From Chiridota heheva (lineage: Eukaryota; Echinodermata; Holothuroidea; Apodida; Chiridotidae): a stretch of 64,000 nucleotides of DNA. Both the position numbers and the translations under genes were made by a program. The stretch covers positions 86,001-150,000 of the forward strand of contig JAIGNY010001483.1 of NCBI GenBank assembly GCA_020152595.1, written 5' to 3'. Of this stretch, positions 1-12,746 are shown piece after piece; position 1 is the stretch's first letter; each line of letters opens with the position of its first letter. The notes under the pieces are model-generated. The model made no database searches, had not been told where the DNA came from, and saw only the letters and a list, made by a program, of their open reading frames with translations.

Positions 1-112
1 ATGGGCTTCATAGGACTTCATAGGACTCCACCAGTCCACCTGAGATTTATCAAATTACAATTTCACCATATTAGTCAAAAATAATTCCGGAACAAAACTG
101 TTTTTTTTTTTT

Positions 113-421
113 TTAGAAAATCTTGTTAAAACGCAATTGCCTAACGGTAACACATGATACAAATTTACCACTTTTCTTCAATTTTTTTGAAAACCGCACC
201 GTAAATTTTAAAAGCGCACAGTGAAAAGATAATTCATATGGCATTATTTCAAATTGTGAAGACAAATTTGAACCCTTCGCAGTGGTTGAGTTCCCCGCTC
301 TCGAAATGTGTCTGATTTTTATATTGTTCCTATACAAACTTTGAATTTGGATAGATGCATTGTGGGATACTTCTGTAAACGATCATCCGATCGGAAGAAC
401 AAAAGTGTTCTCCCAATCGTA
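113..421 (+). mobile_element. Hairpin-ended MITE, copy A (right part)
   Basis: From about 113 to 421 the sequence matches copy B's 2.90-3.20 kb portion: GTTAAAACGC, CGGTAACACATGATAC, CTATACAAACTTTGAATTTG, GGATAGATGCATTGTGGGA and a terminal stem-loop around GAAGAACAAAAGTGTTCTCC. The left part before 113 is not recognisably similar to copy B and is either deleted or too diverged. Confidence 0.65.
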
Positions 422-423
422 GG

Positions 424-1225
424 TAGTTCGTGCAAAAACGTTACCTCCTCTTACGCCACTCATATTCCTAAGCTTTATGGAAATCCCAATAAGGCAAGCA
501 AAGATTAATCGATTTGGCAGAATGCTTGTGATGTGTTTTCTCAATTAGCTAACGTGTTAAGTCATTCCGCGGATTATTACGATTCTTTGCTAAAAGAAAT
601 GGAAAAGAACCTTTTTCGTGTACTCGACGTTCAAATCTTTTCACATTCTGTATTTCTTCAAGGAGCAGTTAGTCCTGATGATTTCCTTGGTCTCTTTTGA
701 ATATCTTTCTGTCTTTATTTTCATGTAGACGCTTGATCACAAGACTATTCGATGAGGAGAAGTCAGCGAGACTTAAATTCAAAGTCATAGGAGGGCTGTC
801 AAATGGATCTTACTTCATACCGCTAATATACGATATAGACTCGTTTATTTAGATCTCGGTACAAAGATGGGACTTTTCTGTACCTTTTTGGTAAACTCAT
901 TAATTTGTGAAGTATAACAACATTTGGTCTTCAACTTATGAAATTATCTACGCACTTTCGTAACAAGGTACGTCCACCCCTTCAAACTTTGGGGTGATTA
1001 CTTTGTATTTTCACTTATATCGTTACGCAAAAAGTGATTCGTGATTTAATCTAGAAGCTTATTTAACAGACATTCACGATTTGATTAGAGAGCTATTAAA
1101 TATCCAGCTTGATTAAATTACCTTTAAAGAAGATTAGGTGTGATAAATCGGATAGCAACGGTGTTTTAACAGCTAGTTTTAAACACACATATACGCACAC
1201 ACACAGACACGATACACACACACAT

Positions 1226-1273
<48 letters not shown>

Positions 1274-2349
1274 ATACATATTTATACACACACACACACA
1301 CACCTATATATAAAAATATTTCGTGAGACTATTAAAGTAAAGTTTCTTTTGTAAAAAAATGTCTTTTTAAAATTCAATGAGTTTAAAACATATCCAAGTT
1401 TGGAGTAATACAAATTACAAATTAATGGATCACCAAAACATGAATTCAATTATATTCCAATATTAACCATGCGAGACTGCTGCTGGATTCTCGGAATATT
1501 CATAATTCCGTGTGATGCGGTTGACAAAGTATAAACATTTCGATCACTCCAGATAATAAGACAGCTATGCAATATGATGTAATAAGATGAGCACTCAAGA
1601 GCAGATAACTATAATTATTTTTCAAATAGGTGTTAGGCTTCAGTGAAATTACATGTGTCTTTAACACCTTTATTCCTAAATTTGATGCTTAGATATAGAT
1701 GTTAGACTAAGTTTATAACAATAAATAGCAACTCATATGATGTATCAATGCAATAATTGAAATATAGCCTAATACAAATTAATGTATATTTCTTTAGAAC
1801 ATGCTTTATGTAACAGCTGTGAAGTACTCTCAATTGTAGTGATATTATCTTAAGTTACAAGCAAACATACATTACAAGATTTATTGGTCATGGTTACAAT
1901 AATTTTATATGTAATAATTCGTCGTCACCCATCTTATAACTCCCCAACTATCAGATATCTGGCTATCTAATAAAATCACCAACTACTTTCTTTGCTCCTG
2001 ATCCGTCTTGAAGTAAAATATTTGGCCTCCCTCATGCAGCCATGAAAGACACTTGTTTTGTCTGTTGGAAAATTCTTCAGTTCAAATGGGATTTGATTTT
2101 CATTAGCGGTTGTCCATGCTAAACTATTTCATGATGCGCAACGAAATCATATAAAGGTACACCAGTACATGAACAGTTAGAGGCAATATTATAACACTAA
2201 AAACATGAACATTCGTTAAATTCGGTTAAAAATTGGCCATTCTTACAACTTGTGCAAATATGGTCAAATATACAAATTTTGGTGTTACTTATGTGATGTA
2301 GATCGGGATAGTCAAATACTGTGAGATTCTTTCTCGTCTGCACAATCAG
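424..2349. other. Anonymous AT-rich DNA
   Basis: Apart from the microsatellite at 1.2 kb, no gene, splice-supported exon or named repeat is seen. Possible divergent repeats are below my detection by eye. Confidence 0.4.
1182..1310 (+). repeat. (CA)n/(TA)n compound microsatellite
   Basis: CA repeats, then about 40 bases of TA repeats, then CA repeats again. Open frames across it (HTHTHT, YIYIYI) are artefacts. Confidence 0.95.
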
Positions 2350-2440
2350 ACAATTTACGCACGGAATCGGACCGAGCATAAAGCTGTTATGATGTGCACG
2401 TATTCGTATGCGTTAGCGTATGCGTGTTTGTAGTGTCTGT
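2350..2440 (-). repeat. Fragment of the GCATACG-rich element
   Basis: Contains ACGCACGGAATCGG (also at 4.50 kb as ACGCACGGAATCGC) and, inverted, the run CACGCATACGCTAACGCATA with GTGCACAT. These are the same components as the 4.47-5.05 kb element, rearranged. Confidence 0.45.
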
Positions 2441-2640
2441 TTCCATTGTCCGTAATAACTGCGCGGAAGTAATGCGTACATCAACCAAAATTTACTAAAT
2501 GCCGCATCTTTGAAATGGAGTCAAGGGAAAATTTACGATGTATACTTTGTCATAGACTGACGTGCCCTCCTCCACCTTCTTTAAAAAGTTATAAAGAATT
2601 TAGTGGCCACGCAAGTTGATCTTATACAGTTCGGTACGTA

Positions 2641-3201
2641 CCGCCGATCGGGGGGACTCAATAAATCCCCCGATCGGGAGACTCAAGCATGCGCATTGAG
2701 CTTACAGTGATATATGGAGGTCGCCATTTTTAATGTGAAGTTTCAGTCATAGACGCTTATAAGTCGTTTCATTGAAGGTCTGTAACACAGTTTGCTTTGT
2801 TCATGTTGAATTTCGCGAAAGTAAAACAACTTCGTTACTACAACGCAGTTACTGCTAAATTATTTAAAAAAAATCCCAAATCATTTCTCATAATTTCAGA
2901 AAACCTTGTTAAAGCGCGACTGCCAAACGGTAACGCATAATACTAATTCATCACTTTTCTTCAGAATTTTAAATGCGCACGGTGAAAACATAATTTATAT
3001 ACCATATTTATATACCATATTTATATACCAAATCGTAAAGAAACATTTGAAGCTTTTGCAGTGCTAGAGTTCCCTACCCTCGAAATTTATCTGATTCTTA
3101 TGTAATTCCTATACAAACTTTGAATTTGGATAGATGCATTGTGGGATACTTCTGTGAAGAATCCCTCGATCGGGAGAACAAAACTGTTCTCCGTATCGGG
3201 G
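2641..3201 (+). mobile_element. Hairpin-ended MITE, copy B
   Basis: Starts CCGCCGATCGGGGGGACTC just after TA and ends CCGTATCGGGG just before TA (3202-3203). Both ends have internal palindromes: near the left, GGGGG...CCCCC around AATAAAT; near the right, GGGAGAACAAAACTGTTCTCC. It shares more than 300 bases with copies A and C. A three-fold 15-base repeat (ATATTTATATACCAT) sits at about 2.99-3.03 kb. No coding capacity. TA duplication plus hairpin ends suggest a Tc1/mariner-type or related MITE; the superfamily is uncertain. Confidence 0.75.
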
Positions 3202-3214
3202 TACAAACCGGACT

Positions 3215-3745
3215 GTTATATGAAAGAGGACCAAATGGTACAGAAAGTATTCAAGAACCTTATTCCGTTAAGGAGACATTAAAGTCTTAAGCTCTGTATT
3301 ATCTATGTAGAATTGACTGGTGTTGTAATTCTACTATGGAAGTTTGGCACCTACATCCTCAGCAATGTTAATTTATTTTATTGACAATTTATTTTACTTT
3401 TTTACTATTTAATTTTTATATATTTTTTTTACTTTCTTTAGTCGGTTAATTATAATTACCCTTACAAGATTCTGTTTGACTACTTTCCTGGCATATCCAA
3501 TACTTTTTAGGCCACAAAATTGCAGGGCAAAATATGATAGAATACAAAAATAATTTAAGGAATCTGAGGCTGTGATGTCACAGCTTGTCTGATTTCAGTG
3601 GTTTGTACACAAATGATACCAAACTGTAATATCTCCTTAACAAAAGAAGATATTGAAGTAGATTTTTTACTATTTTGTTTCTTTTGAAATCCTCTTTCAA
3701 GATGGACTTGCTTGACCACTAAACTAATCTTTTAAAATACACGCG
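3215..3745 (+). mobile_element. Foldback MITE family D, copy 1
   Basis: Starts near TATATGAAAGAGGACC and ends ...TCCTCTTTCAAG...GCTTGACCACTAAAC. Related arms face each other: TTCCGTTAAGGAGA on the left and TCTCCTTAACAAAAG on the right, with further matching on both sides. It abuts copy B of the hairpin family. Other members are at 9.77, 50.56 and 56.48 kb. No coding capacity was seen. Confidence 0.7.
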
Positions 3746-4221
3746 TTTATAGAACTAAAACTTAACCTGTTAGTGTTCATAAGTCTCCTGATCTTCTAGT
3801 TGACAGATTGAAGAAAGTTGTTACGTACAAGCTACCCAAATCTCAACAGTGGTGCCTTAATTAGTTTGGAGAAAAAAAATGGAGACTGAGTGTTATTTTG
3901 GATTATGCAGACTGATTTCGAATATTTTTTAAGTGATGTACAGAATGATTGATTTTATGCAAAAACCTCCTAAGCCACTCTATTAAGACTCCTTATTTGC
4001 TTTTCACATTGTTTGTGACATTATATATTCCGAATCATGATCAATACAAAGTTGACTAATCGTGTTGTAAATATTTCCGATTTCAAGACCTATTATATAC
4101 AAAATTCCAACTTTTAAAAAATCTTGGCATCTATTTTGCGTGGCTGCAAATTTAAGAAGAAAGAAAGTTAACCAGTAGGCCTAATTATCTGATATATAAA
4201 AGTTTAGAAATGTGTATTTAT

Positions 4222-4385
4222 AGTTGAGGAAGGAGCGGGGGAGATGGGGGGGGAAGGGGGGGGGGAGGTATTATTGCTCCTAAGTTACAATGCTGTCGTA
4301 CATGCTTTCAAATTAGGGTCAGTCGAAAAAAGCGCTTCTTAAATCCTGCTGTGCCCACCCCCCCCCCCCCCTCTCCCTCCCCCAG
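4222..4385 (+). repeat. Poly-G and poly-C tracts
   Basis: A G-rich run at about 4.23-4.27 kb and a C-rich run at about 4.36-4.38 kb, about 90 bases apart and complementary. A similar C run is at 5.12-5.14 kb. These could form a stem or G-quadruplex. Confidence 0.85.
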
Positions 4386-4469
4386 ATTCAAATATCATCT
4401 ACCACCACTAACATGATACTAAAGACTTTTTTCTGGTTCATAATATCTATTGTAAGTCTTAAATTAATT

Positions 4470-5050
4470 CCTTCCGACACCCTACGTATGCGTAACTTCA
4501 CGCACGGAATCGCTACAAGTAGCGATTTTTTTTTTCTTTCTACGGATACGCATACGTTTACGCATACGCTTACGGATACGTGGGAACAGTCCCACTGAAA
4601 TTAACCTTTCCAGGTTTCCAAATAGGTCACGCCCACCATAGCAACGCGGTAACTATGTGGGGCAAACAAACCTTACATCCGCAATACCAATGCGTTGACA
4701 TTTAGATGTTCGCGAGGCTTGCCGCATGCTTTGATTCATTTATGGCACTTCTTCGGATCTTTAAAGTTTTTAGCAAATGGGGAAAAACAAAATTCAGTTT
4801 GCTAATTGTTCTGAGTAACAGCAATCAGATTTACAAAGCCCGTAGGCGCAGTTTTTGTTCACCATTTTGTTGCTGGGCAAATTCGTGCCGTGATTGGTTA
4901 AAACAAGCTGTCAATCATTTAATCCAGAAGGTTAATTGCACAGAAACGATTTTTGTCTTACGCATACGCTTACGCAAACGGATACGCGCACATGGAAACA
5001 CAGCTAAAGTTTTTTAAACGCTAATCATACGTGCGTTATACGTGAAGCTA
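4470..5050 (+). repeat. Element with clustered GCATACG motifs
   Basis: Two clusters, 4546-4585 (GGATACGCATACGTTTACGC, then ATACGCTTACGGATACG) and 4957-4990 (TTACGCATACGCTTACGC, then AAACGGATACGCGCAC), flank about 370 bases, each followed by a TGGRAACA phrase. The outer ends show a weak inverted relation (CTACGTATGCGTAACTTCACG against CACGTATAACGCACGTATG). A fragment in opposite orientation lies at 2350-2440. A non-autonomous transposon is likely; the class is unknown. Confidence 0.5.
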
Positions 5051-5453
5051 TGCATGGGCATTGTTACTTACAACTTTTGCTACACAACTGATGATTTATT
5101 GGGTACCAACGGAAAAATCCCCCCCCCCCCTCCCCCCTTCCCCCAACATTTGATTAGTCGAATTACTGAAAAAATTACCTTTGGCTAAACTCAGTGTTTG
5201 AAAATGTCTATAAGCTGACGTTCCTTTAATGCACCTAATTTGGACCTTTGTATGACATTGAGACCGTCCTTCTCTTAATCATTTGGTAAAGCCTTATGTG
5301 TTATGTTGAAGCGTCATTAGTTCTTCATACGTCGGATAAAATATTTGTGTTTAAAGGAGCGCTCGATCAAAAAGTGAGGGCGCATTTTAATGGAGTCTCC
5401 ATAATAACCCAATGCGTGTCTTGTATAGGCTATGTGTACACACACACAATTAT

Positions 5454-5722
5454 TTATCTACCTACTGTGGTGTAGCGGTTATAATACCTGTCTACAGACC
5501 ACGAGGCCCCGGGTTCAATCCTGGGGTGGGTAGACACGCCAGTGCACCACAACTGGTTATCAAAGGCCGTGGACATTGACTTGGTTGTCGATGTTATGTC
5601 TGTCCGTACGTCGTACCTGTGTTCTCGTCTGGGTCGTATTAAGCGTTTCGTGATAGCATTTGTACTATCATAAGCGAATACGCAGGCGACGACCCCGTCA
5701 TTGTAATTGTGTGTTCAACTCT
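5454..5722 (+). repeat. tRNA-derived SINE, family S1, copy 1
   Basis: The head contains a box A (GTGGTGTAGCGGTTATAATA) and a box B (GGGTTCAATCC) in tRNA spacing, followed by a body (GCACCACAACTGGTTATCAA, TCGTATTAAGCGTTTCGTGA). The element is flanked by an 11-base duplication CACACAATTAT at 5443-5453 and 5723-5733, the signature of LINE-mediated insertion. No coding capacity. A second copy is at 54812-55130. Confidence 0.9.
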
Positions 5723-5733
5723 CACACAATTAT

Positions 5734-8098
5734 ACAACCTCTCTGGATTTGAATATTCATAGATTTGCTGCACTGCCGATCATGCACATAGATCTAGGTG
5801 TGTAGCGAAATCGGCTAGTGGGCCAGTTGTCAGGACTTAACAGATGCACAGGAAGTTTATTTCGTTACTATTGTTTCTGGTAAACGTGTTCACCTAATAA
5901 ACTTTGCTTGGATTTGGAGTCTTTGTATGGTTGGAACGCATTTCGATTGCCATTTTGTCATAAATCAGCAACGAGTCCTTACGCTGAGTCTTACTTGTGT
6001 CGATTGGCAAGTGAAACATTAGAACATGATATTTTGAAATGTGGTTATTATTACAATAACGTTACAGTCCATTACTCGTAGTTATGCGTTGCTACAGTAC
6101 TAACCACAGGCCCACAAAATCAGTATTCTCGCGCGCACAGGCATTTTATTGATTTATATATACTTTTGTATTTGCTTGTAGTATTTCAAGAAGAAAAAGG
6201 GGAACTTAAACCACCGTAAAGTGTTGACATTACATGGTGTAAAGTAAACTACTTAATTTTTTTGCGCAATCTTATTGCAACATGCTGAATTGTTGACTAA
6301 CGTTGCAGGGCGTCTATAATCGCATATTTTTTACAGGTTCTACGAAACAGGGCTTCTTCCAGACGCGATTTATCTCGCAACAGGATAGCAGTTGCACGCA
6401 TTATCACTTATTTCATTGGCTTAAGTTCTGGAAGACTTTACCGTCATCACCTACGTGAATAATTTTCAACTTCTATGTCCGTGCTACAAATGTGAGCAAT
6501 ATATTGTTTTTATTAGGTAGATCGAACCGCCATGCAATCGTGCTTGGTACCGCAGAACTGATAAAAGTTGTAACAGTCATTTTGGAAATATTTTCAATTA
6601 GTTGCCGTGTTGTGATATCGTTACAAAAGATACACTATTAACCAATCAGACAAGAGTAAGTAGGTGCAATTGCTACCCTGTTTAGAAAAATTACATCCCA
6701 GACTGGTTAGACAGATACAAATGTGATCCGATTGTAGGTACGAACTATCCTGCTATCAGCTTCCATGTGTGCGCTGTCGTGCTACCGAAGATTACATATT
6801 CATGGGTGAGTTAAGACTTGCTAAAGAGATATGGCCAGCCCAAGCATATTTGGGATAATCCAAATGCATAAAAAGTTTTTACAAATACCGAAAAGAAGAT
6901 AAATATAAACGACGAATCGTCAATTTTCCCACACAAATGCCACCCACCCATGGATGTGACTTGTTTTGTTGTTTAGAAATACCACTATCAGGTCATCTCG
7001 CTTAGGGCTCTTTGTTACTGTGGTTGTGCAATGTCCCACCAATGTGCATTTTGCGACTTTTGCTCTCGATATAATGTTCGTATGCTTTCTAGGGATACAA
7101 AAGGCTGTATTCATTCTAAAATGTAACATCTCAGACATTTAGATCATGCTTTCGCTTTAAAGAGAAGAACACTTTTTATTTTCCCTTACCATACATACGC
7201 CGAAATTTCACATGAGAATGACTGATGTAAAAAAGTCTACGGTCAAAAAATTATGTCACACCCTTATTTTACCATCTGATCAAAGCTAAATGATTTTTTC
7301 CCCTGTTATTCAATAAGTTTGTTTAAGTGGTAATACACAACAGTTTCATTATACTATGCTTCACTAATATTGTAATAAAGTCCGTAAGAATCACGCACAA
7401 CCAATGTTTGACAATTTATTCTCAAAGTATTTGTTCTTTGTTTCTCACATTTAACCTTCTCGTCTTGGTTCTTTCGTACTCACTGCATAGTTGTTTAATC
7501 TTATATGATATAATTAAAATCCTTGTAAAGTCTTTTATCAATTTCTGATTTTCAGGTAGGGCAGGATGGCCACACTAATGTGATGGGATCACAATTAAGT
7601 ATAATGGGATTAAAGGTACTTATATTAAACACTACTTTGACCCCCAGCTTTCTCTGCAACTGTGCAAGGGATCTGATATATATCCCACATGGTACTTATA
7701 CTCATCTCAGTACATAAACGCTATCATCCTGCTCTATGTATAAGGACAAGAGGAACTTAGGAAAAGCTTTAAAAGAAACATACTGACATAAATGTTTTTT
7801 CCTTTATTCGAAAAGTTTGTTTAAGTTGTAATAAAGACATAGTACTTTCATTATGCTATACTTGACTGACATATAAGTGCGATGGTTGCAAGTCTAACAA
7901 TCTGATTGAACATTTTAATAACAAACACAAATACTTGTGAGGATTGTAATTTCGCAATTAGTGCACTTTCAGTCAATATCGGTTATCTTTAAACACAAAT
8001 ATCTGCTTAACAGAATAAGATTTTTGGAATGATATCTTCATCCTTTTCCTTCATTAGCATTATACAAAAATACATGGCAACTGAAATAAATTGTTATG
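5734..8098. other. Anonymous DNA upstream of repeat E copy 1
   Basis: The only structure found is the first part of the duplication starting at 7.28 kb. The minus-strand frame 6920-7138 has no domain and no supporting splice context. Confidence 0.4.
7279..7885 (+). repeat. Diverged direct duplication of about 100 bases
   Basis: 7279-7385 and 7785-7885 share TTCAATAAGTTTGTTTAAGTGG / TTCGAAAAGTTTGTTTAAGT followed by GTAATA, TTTCATTATACTATGCTT / TTTCATTATGCTATACTT and similar. The sequence between them has no repeat I recognise. Confidence 0.6.
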
Positions 8099-8368
8099 GC
8101 TACATGAAAGATTCGCTCCTTTACATCAGCGATGACAGGTTTTTCCACATGTTAGAAAATCGAACATCTCAAGGCCACGGAAAATGTACGCATCACTACC
8201 CTTACACTCCATACATACAGTGTACAATTATACATACACTGTACGTGCGGGGTACATTTCGGGAATGGTTTCAGAGGATACAGCGTGTATATTATTTTAA
8301 ATATACTGAGTAAGAGCGCTGCAACTGCGATGTCGTATCCTAGATGTCTGGGCACAATATTGTCATAG
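8099..8368 (+). repeat. Dispersed repeat family E, copy 1
   Basis: Starts TACATGAAAGATTCGCTCC and ends near GGGCACAATATTGTCA. It contains the internal palindrome ACAGTGTACAATTATACATACACTGTA. Copies 2 and 3 (54757-55343, 57142-57455) share the same order of phrases. Type unknown: no terminal repeats or coding frame were identified. Confidence 0.72.
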
Positions 8369-8625
8369 TGCATTAGCCTTGTAGTCCAGTGCTTAGGGCG
8401 TCAGTCTTGTACTTAAAAGTTACTAGAATCGAATCTCAGCCAGGGGGCTGTGATGTGTCTTTGACCAAGACACTTGATCTCGTTTGTTCCAGTTCACAAT
8501 ACAATTGAATGGTGGAGAATAATCGAGCAAAAATTCAATTGTGAGGCCTGATCTTCCATTAAGAGATCAAGATGATCGTGCCGGGGTGTCTACTGTTCAT
8601 TCAAAACCAGCTTTAAAGTAACATA
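8369..8625 (+). repeat. tRNA-derived SINE, family S2
   Basis: Box A-like TAGTCCAGTGCTTAGGGCG and box B-like AATCGAATCTC are followed by GTGTCTTTGACCAAGACACT and TCGTTTGTTCCAGTTCACA. The latter phrases resemble the conserved body found in several animal tRNA SINEs (a GTCCTTGGGCAAGACAC-type motif and a TGCTCCAGTCCAC-type motif). Limits are approximate; no clear target duplication was found. It directly follows a copy of repeat family E. Confidence 0.7.
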
Positions 8626-9764
8626 TTGGCTGGGACATGATTCCGATTCATACGTGCTAATCAAATGGAAATACAACAAAGCGAAAAGAAAAGAAAAGGT
8701 GTGAATTTGAAAACGCCTGTCGATCGCAACACTATTCTCCTCACATACCAAAATTCCGAAAGTACGTTGGTCCTTGCGATTTATTACAATATTTTGTTTT
8801 ATTTAGAAGCGTACACGTATACGCCCTATGTTTTCACGTGTACGCAAATAAACGCATATGCAAAATATACGGGCGTAAACAGTTTTTTGATGTACAGTTG
8901 TGTCATTCAGGTTTCATTCAATCCTGAAAATTATACTTTATTTTAACATTCTCCTGAAGTATGAGTTATCCTCAACCTCACCACACAATTCGTACGATAA
9001 GAAATTAATTGATAAGTTGTTGACTGTTTGCAGCACTGTTGAAAGAAAAGATTAGTGAAATGTGTATAAAGGTTGATTATATCAGAGCTCTTAAAACTGT
9101 GGAAAACTAGGCGCAAAATTTAGTTGACCAAAATTACTAATTACATTCAAACATGAGCATATTTGTTCAGTTAACCAATCACAAGCAAGGGTTTGTCCAA
9201 AGCAGTTATGAAAATTGTTTCAAAAGTACAATAAGCAAGATGCATTTGTACCAAAGTTGAAGGATATTTTCAACTTAAAAAGCACAAGGTATGTACAGTG
9301 ATATTGCGAATGGACTGCGTCTCTAATCTACAATGGTAAGATTGAGTTCATTTCTGAATATACTCTCATTTATATTTTATTATTTATTAAAATTGCTTCA
9401 CTTTTATGTATCTTGCCCCATGGAGTAATGGAGATTGATGATTTTTCCCACTTCCTTGCAAACTGAACAGGCATTAAAAAAGATGATATATCTGTTTAAA
9501 ACTTGGCGCGTATGGATGTAACACATAATCACTCCCTTGATAACGAGAGAAAAGTATATGGGTAGAAATGTTCTGAACACGTCTGACGAAGGAAAAAATT
9601 CCACCTTTTGAAATTAATGACCAAAAACTTCTTTTCTGTAAAACAAAATTAGAGATGCACAACCTAAGATCCAAATGACCTGATTACAATAATACAACGC
9701 GTTAAGAAGTTCAATTAATATTATCTATAGTAATGATACTATTAAGTAAGAGAAGGTAAGAGAT

Positions 9765-10075
9765 TTACATAAATGGTTAAGAAACTATTCCAATATATTA
9801 TTTCGTTAAGGAGATAATTAAGTTATCTGTCTTATTTGTGTAGAATGTTGTTAGTCTACTATGAGAAGTTGACGCCCTTATTATCAATTTCTTAACAATT
9901 GTTAATTTATCTTACTGAAAATTGATTTATAATTCTTTTCACTATTTTTATAACTTTTTATTAAACTTTCTTCAGGTGGTAAATTACCCTAACTAGATTT
10001 TGTTTTAGCACTTTTCTGACATATACAATTCTTTTGAGCTACAAGATTGCAGGAAAAATATGATATAATACATAA
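9765..10075 (+). mobile_element. Foldback MITE family D, copy 2 (truncated)
   Basis: Shares TTCGTTAAGGAGATAATTAAG, TTTGTGTAGAATGTTG, CTACTATGAGAAGTTG and the interior TTGCAGGAAAAATATGATA with copy 1 in the same order. It stops where copy 1 continues into GGAATCTGAGGCTG, so the right arm is missing. Confidence 0.6.
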
Positions 10076-12746
10076 ACAACAAATCGCATTAACCATATGA
10101 AATCATTCTTAAACCATTTGTTTTCAAGAAAAACTCCTTTTTTGTCCCTAGAATCCCCTTTAAATAATTAACAATAGACAATAGGGTACCTCGTAAATGA
10201 ATACAGCTGAATTTTCGCATTGTTTGTGTGTGTACATATATGGAGACAATAAAGTGTGTTGCGCTTCACGGTTGGAAGAAAAACATATCCCACAGGTTCG
10301 GGGAACCAATGAATATAAATTAGCTGTAGTATTCAATTATTTACATATGTAGCACAGGGAGACGATGAACAGCGCTGGATTCAGTCATGGTTTCAGCTAA
10401 CATCACCGCAATTTAAGCTGAAATGTTTTGCGTTTATTTTTAAAGTATGTATTTAAAAATGTATAGTTTATTTCGAAATGCAAGAGACTAAGTCTACAAG
10501 GTGACAAATTAGTATCATTATTCTAATTCTACGCTCAACGGAAAGTGTGATAATTAAACAATATCAAATTAAATCATAAGAATTTGCAATAAAAATTCAT
10601 ATTAATCTCAGAGCATTTTTCGAGCTATGTAGCTTTCTGTACAATACGACAGCCGTCAAGTATTACACTGTCATTGTAAAGGAATATATTTGACATCTTA
10701 GAATGCTCAATATTTCGTAATTGAAAAGCTCCAAGTAGCATTAGCGTATAGAGGAGGCGAAGTTTACAGAATTGGTGTTCTTTAGAATTTAATCGTTTGC
10801 AAATTCCCCATCTAGGAAAATGTATACTTTACTATATAACGCATGTAGCTCTGCTATGTATGTGGGTGTGGGAATTTTAAGATTAAATAACATATTGATA
10901 TACGTTAAAAATGTCAGAGGTATTAAATTAAAAGATTAATCAGACTTAAAACCTCAGACCTAAGACATCAAAATAATGTAGTGAACATTTGTTAATGTTT
11001 CAACGTCTTGAGCTCATTGTTGTTCGTAAACATACTTAATTAGATTATAATTAATATAGCAATTCAGACAAACATAATTAAGTGAACAGTTAAACAATGA
11101 TTTAACGAATCAATATCTTGGGCTCATTCATTTGATGTCTGAAAATGTACAGACATATTAGATTGAAATATGGTAATTCAGACTTTACGTAAGTTCAAAC
11201 AGAATTCAGTGCACAGTAATATAATGTTTAAACGTTGCAAGGTCTTGAGACCATTTTTTGCGTGAAAATGGTCAGAGATATTGAATTACAATATAGCAAG
11301 ACTTTAAGTTAAACAGAACCTAGCGAACAATTAAATAATGTTTAAAAGTAACAACGTCTTAGATAACTTCGTAGACGGTTTCAGATTCCACTCTTGATAT
11401 ACAACTTAGCTCATCGGTTCATTAACTTTGTATTAATTTTATATGTACTCTTGTGTATGGCTGTCAGCCAATTGTTGCAGAGGGATTTTCTCGGTATATT
11501 ATATTGACACCATATTTTTGACAGTTTGTGCTTTGAAATTTGGATGCTGTCACGAAACTTCTTTCGTCTAGGAAAATACTTTATTTCCAATTGAATGGTG
11601 AAAGGGTGTTAATGGTAATCTCGATAGAAATTAAAACTTTTCTATTATTCGTGATGAAAGCAAGTCGAAATTCAAAAAAAGCATCACAGAAAATTATGCT
11701 GTTGATATCTTATACTCGGTAAGTAGGCCATTTGTACTTTTTGCATTTTTAGCAACATATTCAAAGAGAAAAATTGTCTATCAAATCAATGACGCTTTTA
11801 CAAAATGCATCGAATAAACTTGTTTTGAAACATTGCTTTCAATTAAAATTCAAATTTATCCCATTAGTCCCATTTTTGTATGAGTTTTGCATTTTTAATT
11901 GTAAACAACTCTTTTAAATTAGTCTGTATGCGTACAATAATTTATCTCCCAAAATTCAAACAGTCTCGGCGGTATGTTCCCACTTGCAATTAGAATGATT
12001 ATTCCAATTAGAATGAATATTCTTTATGATTGTGGTGTATTTCTTTTCTGCAAAGATTACACGAGTGATTAAGTATGCTAGAAAATTGGTAGTTCGAACA
12101 TAGCATTACCGTTTTACACATTGTGTCCTGTCTTTTTAAAATTATTTAATCTATTTTATGAAAATTTGCCGACAGCTTTTGCCATGACCTTTGTGGCAAT
12201 GAATCAAAACGTGGCGAACGTGTTAGTAGAATATATATTCTAGGACTTAATTTCAGTCCCTTTGCATACATGCAATGCAGTCAGGGATAATTGAATGCTC
12301 ATTGAATAGATGTGTTTAAAACATTTCTTCCATATTTCAGTTTTTTTTTTTCAGGGTCTTTGGAATATTCAGAAATAGTTTTCCACTCTAATGTGTCTGA
12401 TGTGCAAAGTATAATTGAAGATAAGACTATTCATAATTTTTTAGCAACTTTCGCTGATAAGCAACAGGAGTCTTTTTAGACTGTGCCTATCAAATGCATA
12501 GGTTCAATATTTACAACACAGCTGCATTGAACTATCTTCAAAGTACTTTTGATACGGACCTATCAAGTAATGAAACACTAACCAGCCAATCTTTATTAAT
12601 ACGCACATTATCGCAACAAAACTTTATACTGACTCTGTGAATCTCGTCAGATACATAATTTGGAAGGAGGATTCAGCTGCCTCATCAGAGAAAAATAATA
12701 TTTTCGAATGATAGTGAGTGAGTACTTCAATTACCAGCTTCTTACG
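10076..12746. other. Region upstream of the Ig/FN3 gene
   Basis: Holds the degenerate tandem array at 10.9-11.4 kb. The promoter of the gene should lie here or just before 12.7 kb, but no diagnostic motif is visible. No coding exon is supported. Confidence 0.4.
10895..11380 (+). repeat. Degenerate tandem repeat, period roughly 115-125 bp
   Basis: Four diverged units share AATGTTT-AACG-, GTCTTGAG-CATT, AATG-ACAGA-ATATT and ATATAGCAATTCAGAC in the same order. Example anchor phrases: CAACGTCTTGAGCTCATT, CAATATCTTGGGCTCATT, CAAGGTCTTGAGACCATT, CAACGTCTTAGATAA. An old array upstream of the gene. Confidence 0.75.

Noticed and set aside
5454-5525. A functional tRNA gene
   Set aside because: Box A and box B are present, but the cloverleaf does not close well and the unit is part of a 269-bp SINE with a target duplication.
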